7,348 bases of DNA from Chryseobacterium gleum (GCA_943326315.2 CALPSU020000121.1:1-7348), one strand, 5' to 3'. Positions 1-6,846 are shown, counted from the first letter of the stretch. Made by a program: numbers and translations. The notes: a model not told the origin generated them from the sequence alone.

Positions 1-1299
1 AATTGCCGTTTGTCCAGTGAAAACACCTGTAACAATACCTGAAGCATCTATAGTTGCATTTACTGGAGATGAACTAATCCAAGTTCCTGCTACAGTTTGT
101 TCCAACATAGTAATTGTAGAACCAACACAAACTTTATCTAAACCAGTAATAGGTTGAACTACAGGCATTGCATTAACGTTTAAAGTTATTGTCTCAGGAG
201 TAGAACATCCATTTGCTGTAACAGTATACGTTATTAAACTCGTTCCAACACCAACAGTTGAAACAACACCAGTTGTAGGATCAATAGTAGCACAAGAAAG
301 ATTTCCACTTGTCCAAACCCCACCTGCAGTTATGCTAGAAAAAGTAGTCGGACTTCCATTACAGATTGTATTTATTCCAGTAATTGGATCAACAATTGGT
401 AAAGCATTAACTGAAACGGTAGTTTGTATATCAATAGAACACAACGTATACTTAATAAGTGAAGTTCCATTAGACACACCGGTAACTACTCCAGTAGAAG
501 GATCGATAGTAGCAATATTTGTAGACCCACTTGACCAAACTCCGCCTGCTGTAGCATTCGCTAAAGTTGTGTTTCCACCAACACATAAAGATAAAGTTCC
601 GGTAATAGGTGTTAATACATCAACAACTGTAATTGTTTTAGTATTATTTGCTGAACATCCATTAGACGAAACTGTATATGTAATTAATGTTGTACCATTT
701 GCTTGTCCTGTAACAACACCTGTAACAGGATCAATCGTCGCAGAAGCAGGAGTTCCACTACTCCAAACTCCTGAAGACATCGCGTCATTTAATGTAATAG
801 TTGAACCTACGCACACACTTGACATCCCCCCAATTGCGGGAACAACAGGTACTGCTGTTATATTTACTGTAGCTGTAATTGGAACAATACAACCTCCTGA
901 ATTAACAGTATAAGTAATTACACTTGAACCCACCGCCACACCAGTAACAACACCAGTAGATGGATCAACAGTTGCTTTATTTACTAATGAACTACTCCAA
1001 GTTCCACCTGTAGTCAAATCAGATAGAGGAGAATTTGTTCCAATACAAATATTTAAATTTCCAGTTATTGGAGGAATTGAAGGTGCGGCATTAACAGTTA
1101 CTACTAAATCCTTATTCAGTCCACAAACTACATATCGAATAGTACAAGGTCCTGCTGAAACTCCAGTAACCAAACCTGTAGCATCAACAGTTGCTATTGC
1201 AGGATCTATTGAGCTCCAAACCCCACCAACGGTAAGATTTGACAATTGTGTTGTAGTACCAATACAAACTGTAGGTGTTCCAGTTGTTTCAGTTGGCGC
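1..1299 (-). repeat. Tandem array of BIG2-like Ig modules within the large surface protein
   Basis: Six consecutive modules of 71-78 residues are visible: residues 413-483 (bases 1299-1087), 484-561 (1086-853), 562-638 (852-622), 639-710 (621-406), 711-788 (405-172) and a partial one from 789 (171-1). The shared pattern is PITG...CxG, then GGxWSS, then ATxDPxTGVVTG, then ITYTVxxNGC, and a closing TVN. Each complete module carries one Cys near its start and one near its end, 47-52 residues apart. The DNA of the modules has diverged, with many synonymous differences, so these are old protein repeats and not recent DNA duplications. Confidence 0.9.
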
Positions 1300-2535
1300 A
1301 GCAATTACTGTTATTATCGAAGTTGAATTTGAAGGGCACGTAGAAGCAGAATTTGAAACAACTGTATACGTATATGTTCCTATTGGTAACACATTTGTTG
1401 TAACTACAGCTGTATTTGTTGTAGCCAAAGTTGAAGCAGAAGGAGATGTTGACCAGTCATATGAACCACTTCCTCCAGTTGCTGTAATACTGATCGTACT
1501 TCCGGCACAAATTGTTGCAGTAATAGGTGTAACATTTACAGGTAAATCTAAACCTCCACCAATTGATGGAACACCAATAACATAATCACAAATATCATTT
1601 GAATATCCATCAATTAATAAATAATATGTTCTACCAACGGTTAACCCTGATGCACTAACTTCATAAGGTATAGCAGAAGGCTGCATTTGCCCAATGCAAT
1701 TATAAGAAATTGGCGTACCTGAACCACAAGACGGAGAAGAAAAAATCATCATTTGAACACCTAATAGAGGGTCTCCAGATGTAACCCAAGCATACAATGT
1801 TATAGTTGATGAAGAAGCAACAAAAGATATGTAAGAATCGTTTTGAATACCTCCACAACTAAAAGCTGTTTCAATTCCTGGCCAAGTTGAACCTGAATTA
1901 GTATAAGAGCCTGATGTATTACCACAATAACCGTTTAAATTACAGATAGGTGGAGCAGAATTACATTCATCACCTGCTAAAGAATTATTACCACAATTTG
2001 GTATGGCAGGAGGTGCGGCAATTTCTTTAACACATATGCCAAAGGTTCCATCAGTACCTGCAAAAGAAGACCAAACACGAATCCAAACCGTTGAACCAGG
2101 TGTTAATGACAATGCAGAAATTTCAGACATAAAATTACTAGAACTAATATCATCATTACAAGAAATAAAAGTTAAAGAATTACAAGATGCTCCACTATAC
2201 AAAGCCATCCCTGAATCGGTCATTCCTCCAGATCTAAGTGTAACTTTTAATGAACCACTAGCAGGAACAATCGTAGTAAACCAAACGTCAGCATTGTTTA
2301 AACTTGGTGAAGATGAACCAAAAATACCAGCACAAGCAGGATCAGTTGGGCCTACTGTTTCAGTAGCATTTAAATTGGTTGAATTCGTATATACGCAAGT
2401 TGAACCAACACTCAAAACAGGAACACCTGCATCACAAGGATTATCATTTACAGGAGTGGCAAAAAGGGAAAAATTTACAGCAAAAAAAGCAAAACATATT
2501 GCTACTGTTTTTCTTGAAAAATTAAATTTCATCAT
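1..2535 (-). CDS. Large exported Ig-like repeat (adhesin-like) surface protein, C-terminus missing
   Basis: The frame is open for exactly 845 codons from the ATG at 2535 to the left edge, so only the N-terminal part is present. Residues 1-26 form a signal peptide (basic MMKFNFSRK, hydrophobic core, likely cut after LFA). Residues 30-172 resemble the PPC-like domain common in Bacteroidota exported proteins (NDNPC, DVWF, VPASG, CNDD). Residues 180-325 form a second beta-rich domain introduced by CNLNGYCGNTSG, a motif I associate with flavobacterial surface proteins. Residues 333-412 are a PKD-like module (TATGGSGSYDWS). From 413 to the edge run six BIG2-like Ig modules. A second ATG at 2532 is an equally possible start. 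There is no Shine-Dalgarno sequence. It follows the small exported gene by 15 bases and is probably co-transcribed. The family suggests secretion by the type IX system and a role in adhesion or matrix, but the sorting domain would be beyond the edge, so this is inference. Open frames on the opposite strand here are shadows. Confidence 0.93.
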   Translation of the reverse strand, partial: MMKFNFSRKTVAICFAFFAVNFSLFATPVNDNPCDAGVPVLSVGSTCVYTNSTNLNATETVGPTDPACAGIFGSSSPSLNNADVWFTTIVPASGSLKVTLRSGGMTDSGMALYSGASCNSLTFISCNDDISSSNFMSEISALSLTPGSTVWIRVWSSFAGTDGTFGICVKEIAAPPAIPNCGNNSLAGDECNSAPPICNLNGYCGNTSGSYTNSGSTWPGIETAFSCGGIQNDSYISFVASSSTITLYAWVTSGDPLLGVQMMIFSSPSCGSGTPISYNCIGQMQPSAIPYEVSASGLTVGRTYYLLIDGYSNDICDYVIGVPSIGGGLDLPVNVTPITATICAGSTISITATGGSGSYDWSTSPSASTLATTNTAVVTTNVLPIGTYTYTVVSNSASTCPSNSTSIITVIAAPTETTGTPTVCIGTTTQLSNLTVGGVWSSIDPAIATVDATGLVTGVSAGPCTIRYVVCGLNKDLVVTVNAAPSIPPITGNLNICIGTNSPLSDLTTGGTWSSSLVNKATVDPSTGVVTGVAVGSSVITYTVNSGGCIVPITATVNITAVPVVPAIGGMSSVCVGSTITLNDAMSSGVWSSGTPASATIDPVTGVVTGQANGTTLITYTVSSNGCSANNTKTITVVDVLTPITGTLSLCVGGNTTLANATAGGVWSSGSTNIATIDPSTGVVTGVSNGTSLIKYTLCSIDIQTTVSVNALPIVDPITGINTICNGSPTTFSSITAGGVWTSGNLSCATIDPTTGVVSTVGVGTSLITYTVTANGCSTPETITLNVNAMPVVQPITGLDKVCVGSTITMLEQTVAGTWISSSPVNATIDASGIVTGVFTGQTAI

Positions 2536-2550
2536 TTGATTGAAAATTTA

Positions 2551-2958
2551 TTATTTATAAAAAGTTTCCGAAAGTTCCGTTAACTTAAATTGATTTCTAT
2601 AAAGAGAACTTTTTATTTTACCAACAAAATCAGAACTATCATGCTGTCTAGGACTAATAACAACTAATTTCTCGTTCTCTAAATAACAATTCGAAAACTC
2701 TTTATTTTTCTTTAATTCAGAAATCATCTCTTCTATTGATATAGTAGCCGAAGTATTATCAATTCCTAAATTAAAGTGAGAATAAATTCCATCGTAGATA
2801 TCTTTATTATTTTTAGAGTTCTCGTATATCTTTTCCTCTAAAGACTTAGGAGAAAGTAACTCTCCACTATTATTTTGAGAAAAAGAAATAAATCCTCCGA
2901 TAACAAATGTAGAAACTAATGTTAATTTCTTAAATGATAACTTTAAATTATTCGTCAT
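2551..2958 (-). CDS. Small exported protein of unknown function
   Basis: I do not recognise this 135-residue protein. The ATG at 2958 is chosen because it gives a clean signal peptide: MTNNLKLSFKK, then a hydrophobic stretch LTLVSTFVIGGFISF, cut near SQ at residues 27-28. The frame continues upstream to a TTG at 3000, but that would place 14 extra residues before the signal peptide and is unlikely. The mature part of about 107 residues is polar and rich in Asn, Lys, Glu and Ser, with a single Cys (C91) and no membrane segment. Predicted helices around residues 38-60, 75-86 and 111-121 and a strand LVVIS at 98-102 suggest a small alpha/beta fold, a guess from residue patterns only. It is the first gene of the leftward unit, 15 bases before the Ig-repeat gene, so it may serve the same surface structure. 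There is no lipobox, so it is not a lipoprotein. Confidence 0.78.
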   Translation of the reverse strand: MTNNLKLSFKKLTLVSTFVIGGFISFSQNNSGELLSPKSLEEKIYENSKNNKDIYDGIYSHFNLGIDNTSATISIEEMISELKKNKEFSNCYLENEKLVVISPRQHDSSDFVGKIKSSLYRNQFKLTELSETFYK

Positions 2959-3050
2959 TACTTTTCTGGGTTTAATATTTAATACTAACAACAACTTCAA
3001 GACTCTTAAAAAGAAATAAAAGTTGCATTAAAAGAAAATACTTCTTCTTT

Positions 3051-3086
3051 TTTGTCCGCCAAAATTAATAAAATAAGCTAAATTTG
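3051..3086 (+). promoter_or_regulatory. Candidate rightward promoter for the transketolase cluster
   Basis: TAAATTTG at 3079-3086 matches the Bacteroidota -7 element TAnnTTTG exactly, with TTTG at 3051-3054 as a candidate -33 box 24 bases upstream. Transcription would begin near 3093, about 20 bases before the ATG at 3114. This also argues against the in-frame TTG at 3084, which lies inside the -7 element. It is the only promoter candidate I see for the five rightward genes. Confidence 0.5.
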
Positions 3087-3094
3087 TACTTCAA
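3060..3094 (-). promoter_or_regulatory. Candidate leftward promoter for the small exported protein and Ig-repeat gene
   Basis: Read on the minus strand, TAATTTTG (3067-3060) matches the Bacteroidota -7 element TAnnTTTG exactly. A possible -33 TTG lies at 3094-3092, 24 bases upstream, slightly longer than the spacing I recall as usual. The expected transcript start is near 3053, leaving a leader of about 95 bases before the ATG at 2958. Such short motifs arise often by chance in A+T-rich DNA. Confidence 0.4.
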
Positions 3095-3113
3095 TTTAGA
3101 AAAACAATATCAA

Positions 3114-3956
3114 ATGGAAACTTCAGAATTAATAAAAGTTGCTTCACAAGTAAGAAGAGATATAGTAAGAATGGTATCTGCAGTAAGTTCTGGGCATCCT
3201 GGCGGATCTCTTGGATGTGCTGATTTTTTAACTGTTTTATATTTTGATATTTTAAAACATAATCCTGAAAACTTTTCAATGAATGCTAATAATGAAGATG
3301 TATTTTACCTATCAAATGGTCATATATCTCCAGTTTTTTATAGCGTTTTAGCTCGGTCAGGTTATTTCCCAGTTCCAGAATTGGCAACTTTTAGGAAAAT
3401 TTCTTCTCGTTTACAAGGTCACCCTGCTACAGATAAAAAACTACCAGGTGTTAGAATGGCTTCAGGTTCTTTAGGTCAAGGTCTATCAAATGCGCTTGGA
3501 ACTTGTCAAGCTAAAAAGTTGAACGGTGATAAATCAATCGTTTATACTCTTCATGGAGATGGAGAATTGCAGGAAGGTCAAATATGGGAAGCTGCTATGT
3601 ATGCTGCAGCGAATAAAGTAGATAATTTAATTACAACCATAGATTACAACGGACGTCAAATAGATGGTGATACAGATAATGTTTTATCTCTAGGAAATCT
3701 AAATCAAAAATGGGAAGCTTTTGGTTGGACCGTTTTAGAAATGGATGGTCATAATATTGACGAAATTAAATCAACTTTAAACAAAGCAATTTCATTAACT
3801 GGAAATGGAAAACCAATTGTAATTATTATGAAAACTGAAATGGGTCAAGGTGTTGATTATATGATGGGGACTCATAAATGGCATGGCTCTGCTCCTAACC
3901 CTGAACAATTAGCAGTTGCTTTAAATCAATTAGAAGAAACATTAGGAGATTACTAA
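3114..3956 (+). CDS. Transketolase, N-terminal subunit
   Basis: This 280-residue protein is the thiamine-diphosphate (pyrophosphate-binding) half of a split transketolase, which moves two-carbon ketol units between sugar phosphates in the cytoplasmic non-oxidative pentose phosphate pathway. Visible motifs in order: SSGHPGGSLG (25-34, with the conserved His28), SNGHIS (67-72), GHPATD (102-107), GSLGQG (118-123), the diphosphate and Mg-binding signature beginning HGDGE (147-151) and ending DYN (177-179), and GTHKWHG (252-258) with the conserved His of the family. The length is normal for an N-terminal subunit; the catalytic glutamate is supplied by the partner at 5320-6273. The ATG at 3114 (METSEL) is preferred over an in-frame TTG at 3084, which overlaps the promoter candidate. 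Unusually, the partner gene does not follow directly: an exported vWA protein gene lies between them. All key residues appear intact. Confidence 0.97.
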   Translation: METSELIKVASQVRRDIVRMVSAVSSGHPGGSLGCADFLTVLYFDILKHNPENFSMNANNEDVFYLSNGHISPVFYSVLARSGYFPVPELATFRKISSRLQGHPATDKKLPGVRMASGSLGQGLSNALGTCQAKKLNGDKSIVYTLHGDGELQEGQIWEAAMYAAANKVDNLITTIDYNGRQIDGDTDNVLSLGNLNQKWEAFGWTVLEMDGHNIDEIKSTLNKAISLTGNGKPIVIIMKTEMGQGVDYMMGTHKWHGSAPNPEQLAVALNQLEETLGDY

Positions 3957-5309
3957 TTGAAAAAACTAATTTGCATAGCTCTTTTTTTTGTTAGTTCAAT
4001 TTCATTTGGACAAGAATTAACACGCATACTTTTTATTCTAGACGCTTCAAATAGCATGAATGCTAAATGGACTATCGAGCAAACTAGAATTCAAGCAGCA
4101 AAAGAATTGTTAGCTCAAGCTGTAGATAGCTTGGTTGGTACTCCTAATTTACAAATTGCACTACGTGTTTATGGACATCAATCTCCTGTTACTGCAACAT
4201 TTCAAGATTGCAACGATACTAAACTAGAAGTACCTTTTGGGAAAGACAATTATGGTACAATCAAGTATAGAATACGTTCTATTGAAGCTAAAGGAACAAC
4301 TCCAATCGCACGTTCTCTAGAAGCCGCTGCTGGTGATTTTCCGGATGCTAATTCTAGAAATATAATCATACTAATAACAGATGGTCTCGAAGCTTGCGAT
4401 AACGATCCTTGTGTGATAGCTCAAAAACTAAAAGATAAAGGAGTAAAAGTTACTCCATTTGTAATTGGTTTAGGAATGGATTTATCTTATTTGGATAAAT
4501 TTAATTGTATTGGTTCATATTCAGATGCTGAAACTAAAGATGCTTTTAGAAGTGTGCTTAGCAATGTTATTAATAAGGCACTAGTAAATACTACTGTGCA
4601 AATAAATCTGAATGATGTACTCAAAAATCCAAGGGAAACAGATGTAACCATGTTTTTATATGAAGCTGGGACTAAAAAATTGAAATACACATTTACCCAT
4701 ACTATAAATCGATTTGGATTTCCTGATACTTTAATTATGGACCCAAAATATAAATATGATTTAATTGTAAATACTCTCCCTAAAATTGAAAAATTAGGAA
4801 TTACAATTCAAAGAAATATCCACAACACGATTATCGTAGATGCACCTCAAGGATTTTTAAATGTTCGCTTTACGAATGCTTCAAAACCATATCAAATTGA
4901 AACGAGAGTAATGCAAGAAAATTCTTCGAATACTTTGAACGTTCAACATATAGGTTTAGCCGATAAATACATTATTGGCAAATATAAAGTTGAAATATTA
5001 ACACTACCAAGAATCTATAAATCTATTGAAATAACTCAAAGTAGTTTAACAAATATCGATATTGATGCACCTGGAAATTTCAGTTATAAACTTGGGAATT
5101 TAATATCAGGGCAAATTTTCTTAATTAAAGACGATGGCACTTTTGAATGGGTTTGTAATATTGATCCAAATGCTAAATCGGGACAATGGTTACTTCAACC
5201 TGGTCATTACATATTAATTAGCCGACAAAAAAGTTTAAAATCTTCGGCTAATACAATGGAGAAAGAATTTAGAATAAATTCAAATAAAACAACATCTATA
5301 AACTTATAA
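3957..5309 (+). CDS. Exported von Willebrand factor A (vWA) domain protein
   Basis: This is a 450-residue protein with a signal peptide (MKKLICIALFFVSSISFGQ, cut near residue 19; no lipobox). A vWA domain spans about 22-208 with a complete metal-ion-dependent adhesion site: DASNS (D29, S31, S33), GTT (113-115) and TDG (D142). The TDGLEACDNDPC stretch (141-152) with two Cys is typical of bacterial vWA proteins often annotated as Ca-activated chloride channel homologues; that name is not evidence of channel activity. Residues 213-450 are beta-rich and hold two clear and one weaker repeat of about 75 residues. No C-terminal membrane segment or obvious type IX sorting domain is visible, so periplasmic or secreted is the best guess. 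The start must be TTG at 3957, directly after the transketolase stop: an in-frame TAA precedes it, and the first ATG (residue 34) is already inside the metal site. It lies between the two transketolase halves, 10 bases before the second. Confidence 0.93.
   Translation: MKKLICIALFFVSSISFGQELTRILFILDASNSMNAKWTIEQTRIQAAKELLAQAVDSLVGTPNLQIALRVYGHQSPVTATFQDCNDTKLEVPFGKDNYGTIKYRIRSIEAKGTTPIARSLEAAAGDFPDANSRNIIILITDGLEACDNDPCVIAQKLKDKGVKVTPFVIGLGMDLSYLDKFNCIGSYSDAETKDAFRSVLSNVINKALVNTTVQINLNDVLKNPRETDVTMFLYEAGTKKLKYTFTHTINRFGFPDTLIMDPKYKYDLIVNTLPKIEKLGITIQRNIHNTIIVDAPQGFLNVRFTNASKPYQIETRVMQENSSNTLNVQHIGLADKYIIGKYKVEILTLPRIYKSIEITQSSLTNIDIDAPGNFSYKLGNLISGQIFLIKDDGTFEWVCNIDPNAKSGQWLLQPGHYILISRQKSLKSSANTMEKEFRINSNKTTSINL
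4593..5306 (+). repeat. C-terminal beta modules of the vWA protein, period about 75 residues
   Basis: Residues 213-450 break into three stretches of similar length. The first two share TLPKIEK (273-279) with TLPRIYK (349-355), then ITIQ (282-285) with IEITQ, then IIVDAP (292-297) with IDIDAP (367-372), giving a spacing of 75-76 residues. The third (373-450) is weaker: it keeps a QPGHYILI strand and ends on FRINSNKTTSINL, in the place of the NxxIxIDAP segment. This looks like a string of Ig or carboxypeptidase-regulatory-like beta sandwiches. Confidence 0.6.
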
Positions 5310-5319
5310 AATAAATATC

Positions 5320-6273
5320 ATGATTGACATTGAAGTAACAGGAAATAAAGATACTCGTTCGGGATTTGGTGAAGGATTATTGGAATTAGCAAAAACAAAT
5401 GAAAATGTTGTTGCTCTTTGTGCCGATTTAATTGGCTCTTTAAAAATGGATGCTTTTAAAGCTTATGCTCCTGAACGTTTTTTTCAAACCGGTATAGCTG
5501 AAGCAAATATGATTGGTATGGCTGCTGGTTTAACTGTTGGAGGAAAAATTCCATTTACAGGTACTTTCGCTGTATTCTCAACAGGTCGTGTATATGACCA
5601 AATTCGTCAATCTGTTGCCTATTCTAAAAAAAATGTAAAAATCTGTGCCTCACATGCAGGTTTAACTTTAGGTGAAGATGGTGCAACGCATCAAATTTTG
5701 GAAGACATCGGAATGATGAAAATGTTACCTAATATGACTGTAATTGTCCCTTGTGATTTCAATCAAACTAAACAAGCTACAATTGCTGTTGCAGCTCACG
5801 AGGGTCCTGTTTATTTAAGATTCGGGAGACCAGTTATGCCAATTTTCATCAAAGAAGATGCTAAATTTGAAATCGGTAAGGCCGATATATTAATTGAAGG
5901 AACGGATGTTACAATTATAGCATGTGGTCATTTAGTATGGAAATCTATTGAAGCAGCTCGAATTTTAGAAGCTCAAGGTATTTCTGTAGAATTAATAAAT
6001 ATGCATACAATTAAACCTTTGGACGTTCAAGCAGTCTTAAAGTCAGTTGGAAAAACAAAATGCGTTGTTACAGCAGAAGAACACATGATTAATGGTGGAT
6101 TAGGTGATTCAATTGCACAAGTATTGATTCAAAACTTATTAGTGCCTCAAGAATTTGTAGGAGTAAATGATACGTTTGGAGAAAGTGGTGATCCAATGGA
6201 ATTAATGACAAAATATGGCATTGATACACAAAATGTAGTAGATGCTGTTTTAAAAGTGACAAAAAGAAAATAA
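5320..6273 (+). CDS. Transketolase, C-terminal subunit
   Basis: This 317-residue protein is the partner of the N-terminal subunit at 3114-3956. It holds the pyrimidine-binding domain (about 8-170), with the catalytic glutamate in TGIAEANM (E61), the GTFAVFSTGR segment (81-90), and HAGLTLGEDGATHQ (112-125), matching the family's conserved GEDGxTHQ. FGRP (168-171) closes that domain. The C-terminal transketolase domain (about 185-310) carries ACGHLVWKSIEAA, the TAEEHMINGG turn (251-260) and FGESGDP (286-292). Such half-size subunits are widespread, and DXP synthase or the E1 beta subunit of 2-oxoacid dehydrogenases are the nearest alternatives; the match of the upstream half to transketolase argues against both. 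The ATG at 5320 lies 10 bases after the vWA stop with no Shine-Dalgarno sequence. The sigma factor gene starts 6 bases after its stop, so all are probably on one transcript. Confidence 0.97.
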   Translation: MIDIEVTGNKDTRSGFGEGLLELAKTNENVVALCADLIGSLKMDAFKAYAPERFFQTGIAEANMIGMAAGLTVGGKIPFTGTFAVFSTGRVYDQIRQSVAYSKKNVKICASHAGLTLGEDGATHQILEDIGMMKMLPNMTVIVPCDFNQTKQATIAVAAHEGPVYLRFGRPVMPIFIKEDAKFEIGKADILIEGTDVTIIACGHLVWKSIEAARILEAQGISVELINMHTIKPLDVQAVLKSVGKTKCVVTAEEHMINGGLGDSIAQVLIQNLLVPQEFVGVNDTFGESGDPMELMTKYGIDTQNVVDAVLKVTKRK

Positions 6274-6279
6274 AAAAAT

Positions 6280-6846
6280 ATGATAAAACACCCTGACGAT
6301 AACGAAATTTTTGAATTGTTAAGTCAGGGTGCTTCTTACACAGAACGTGCTTTTAATATAATTGTAAAGAAATACGGTAAACAACTTTACTGGCAAATAA
6401 GACGAATCACCAAAAATCACGAACAAACTAACGACATACTTCAAAATGTTTTTGTTAAAGTGTGGTTAAATCTAGAAGGATTTAAACAAGAGTCTTCCTT
6501 ATATTCTTGGATGTTTCGAATCGCGAGAAATGAAACAATCACTTTTCTCGAAAAAGAAAAAAGAAATTCAAGTGTAGATATGGATGATTCCGTTGTTGAA
6601 ATAATTGCTGGTCACGCTTCTTTAGACACTCATACTTCAGAAGAAATAAGTGAACTGCTGATGAAAGCAATTGAAAAATTGCCAGAAAAACAAAGTCAGG
6701 TATTTCAATTGAAATATTTTGAAGACTTAAAATACAGCGAAATATCTCAGCAATTAGGAACAAGTGAGGGAGCTTTAAAAGCAAGTTATTTTCATGCTGT
6801 TCAAAAAATTCAAGAATATATTTTAAGTCAATTAAACCATTTGTGA
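6280..6846 (+). CDS. RNA polymerase ECF-type sigma-70 factor
   Basis: This 188-residue protein has the two-domain layout of ECF sigma factors. Region 2 (about 24-94) includes AFNIIVKKYGKQLYW, the core-binding stretch NDILQNVFVKVW (51-62) and SSLYSWMFRIARN (72-84), which reads the -10 type element. A short acidic linker (100-124) follows. Region 4 (about 127-182) includes AIEKLPEKQSQVFQLKYFE and the helix-turn-helix YSEISQQLGTSEGALKASYFHA (152-173). It lacks extra domains, so its activity is presumably set by a partner, and the membrane protein 22 bases downstream is the obvious candidate. It begins 6 bases after the transketolase stop and so probably shares that transcript, although an internal promoter cannot be excluded. 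A perfect inverted repeat lies at codons 4-18. I cannot say which genes it controls. Confidence 0.96.
   Translation: MIKHPDDNEIFELLSQGASYTERAFNIIVKKYGKQLYWQIRRITKNHEQTNDILQNVFVKVWLNLEGFKQESSLYSWMFRIARNETITFLEKEKRNSSVDMDDSVVEIIAGHASLDTHTSEEISELLMKAIEKLPEKQSQVFQLKYFEDLKYSEISQQLGTSEGALKASYFHAVQKIQEYILSQLNHL
6289..6331 (+). other. Hairpin-forming inverted repeat just inside the sigma factor gene
   Basis: CACCCTGAC (6289-6297) is the exact reverse complement of GTCAGGGTG (6323-6331). Inside it, TAAC (6300-6303) can pair with GTTA (6318-6321) and be extended by G-U and A-U pairs, leaving a loop of about 10 bases. The stem starts 7 bases after the ATG at 6280. Six of nine outer pairs are G-C, which stands out in this A+T-rich sequence. 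It is not followed by a T-run, so it is not an ordinary intrinsic terminator. It could influence translation start, act as an operator, or be chance. Confidence 0.55.

Noticed and set aside
332..913. 193-codon open frame on the plus strand
   Set aside because: It lies wholly opposite the Ig-repeat gene. Its periodic content is the complement of the repeats, there is no export signal or domain, and the minus-strand frame is continuous and clearly coding.
1..1299. Repetitive DNA as a CRISPR or other short-repeat array
   Set aside because: The periodicity is about 215-235 bases, in frame, with diverged codons, and is fully explained by Ig-like protein modules.
2003..2539. 178-codon open frame on the plus strand
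   Set aside because: It is antisense to the signal peptide and first domain of the Ig-repeat gene and has no recognisable features of its own.
3030..3051. AAAAGAA...TTCTTTT inverted repeat as a terminator
   Set aside because: It has only one G-C pair, an 8-base loop, and sits in a divergent intergenic region where neither flanking gene ends.
3084..3113. N-terminal extension of transketolase from the TTG at 3084
   Set aside because: The TTG overlaps the -7 promoter element, and the extension MYFNLEKQYQ is not needed by the family; the ATG at 3114 fits better.
3091..3279. 62-codon minus-strand open frame at the start of the transketolase N subunit
   Set aside because: It is a shadow opposite a well-conserved coding region that contains the GHPGG motif.
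3982..3989. Run of eight T in the vWA signal peptide as a phase-variation tract
   Set aside because: A single short homopolymer is common in A+T-rich DNA, it encodes a normal hydrophobic core, and the frame is intact; nothing else suggests phase switching.
4487..4690. 67-codon minus-strand open frame inside the vWA gene
   Set aside because: It is opposite clear vWA coding sequence and has no independent support.
3957..5309. vWA gene as a recently acquired mobile insertion splitting a former transketolase operon
   Set aside because: There are no terminal repeats, target duplication or transposase, and composition matches the neighbours.
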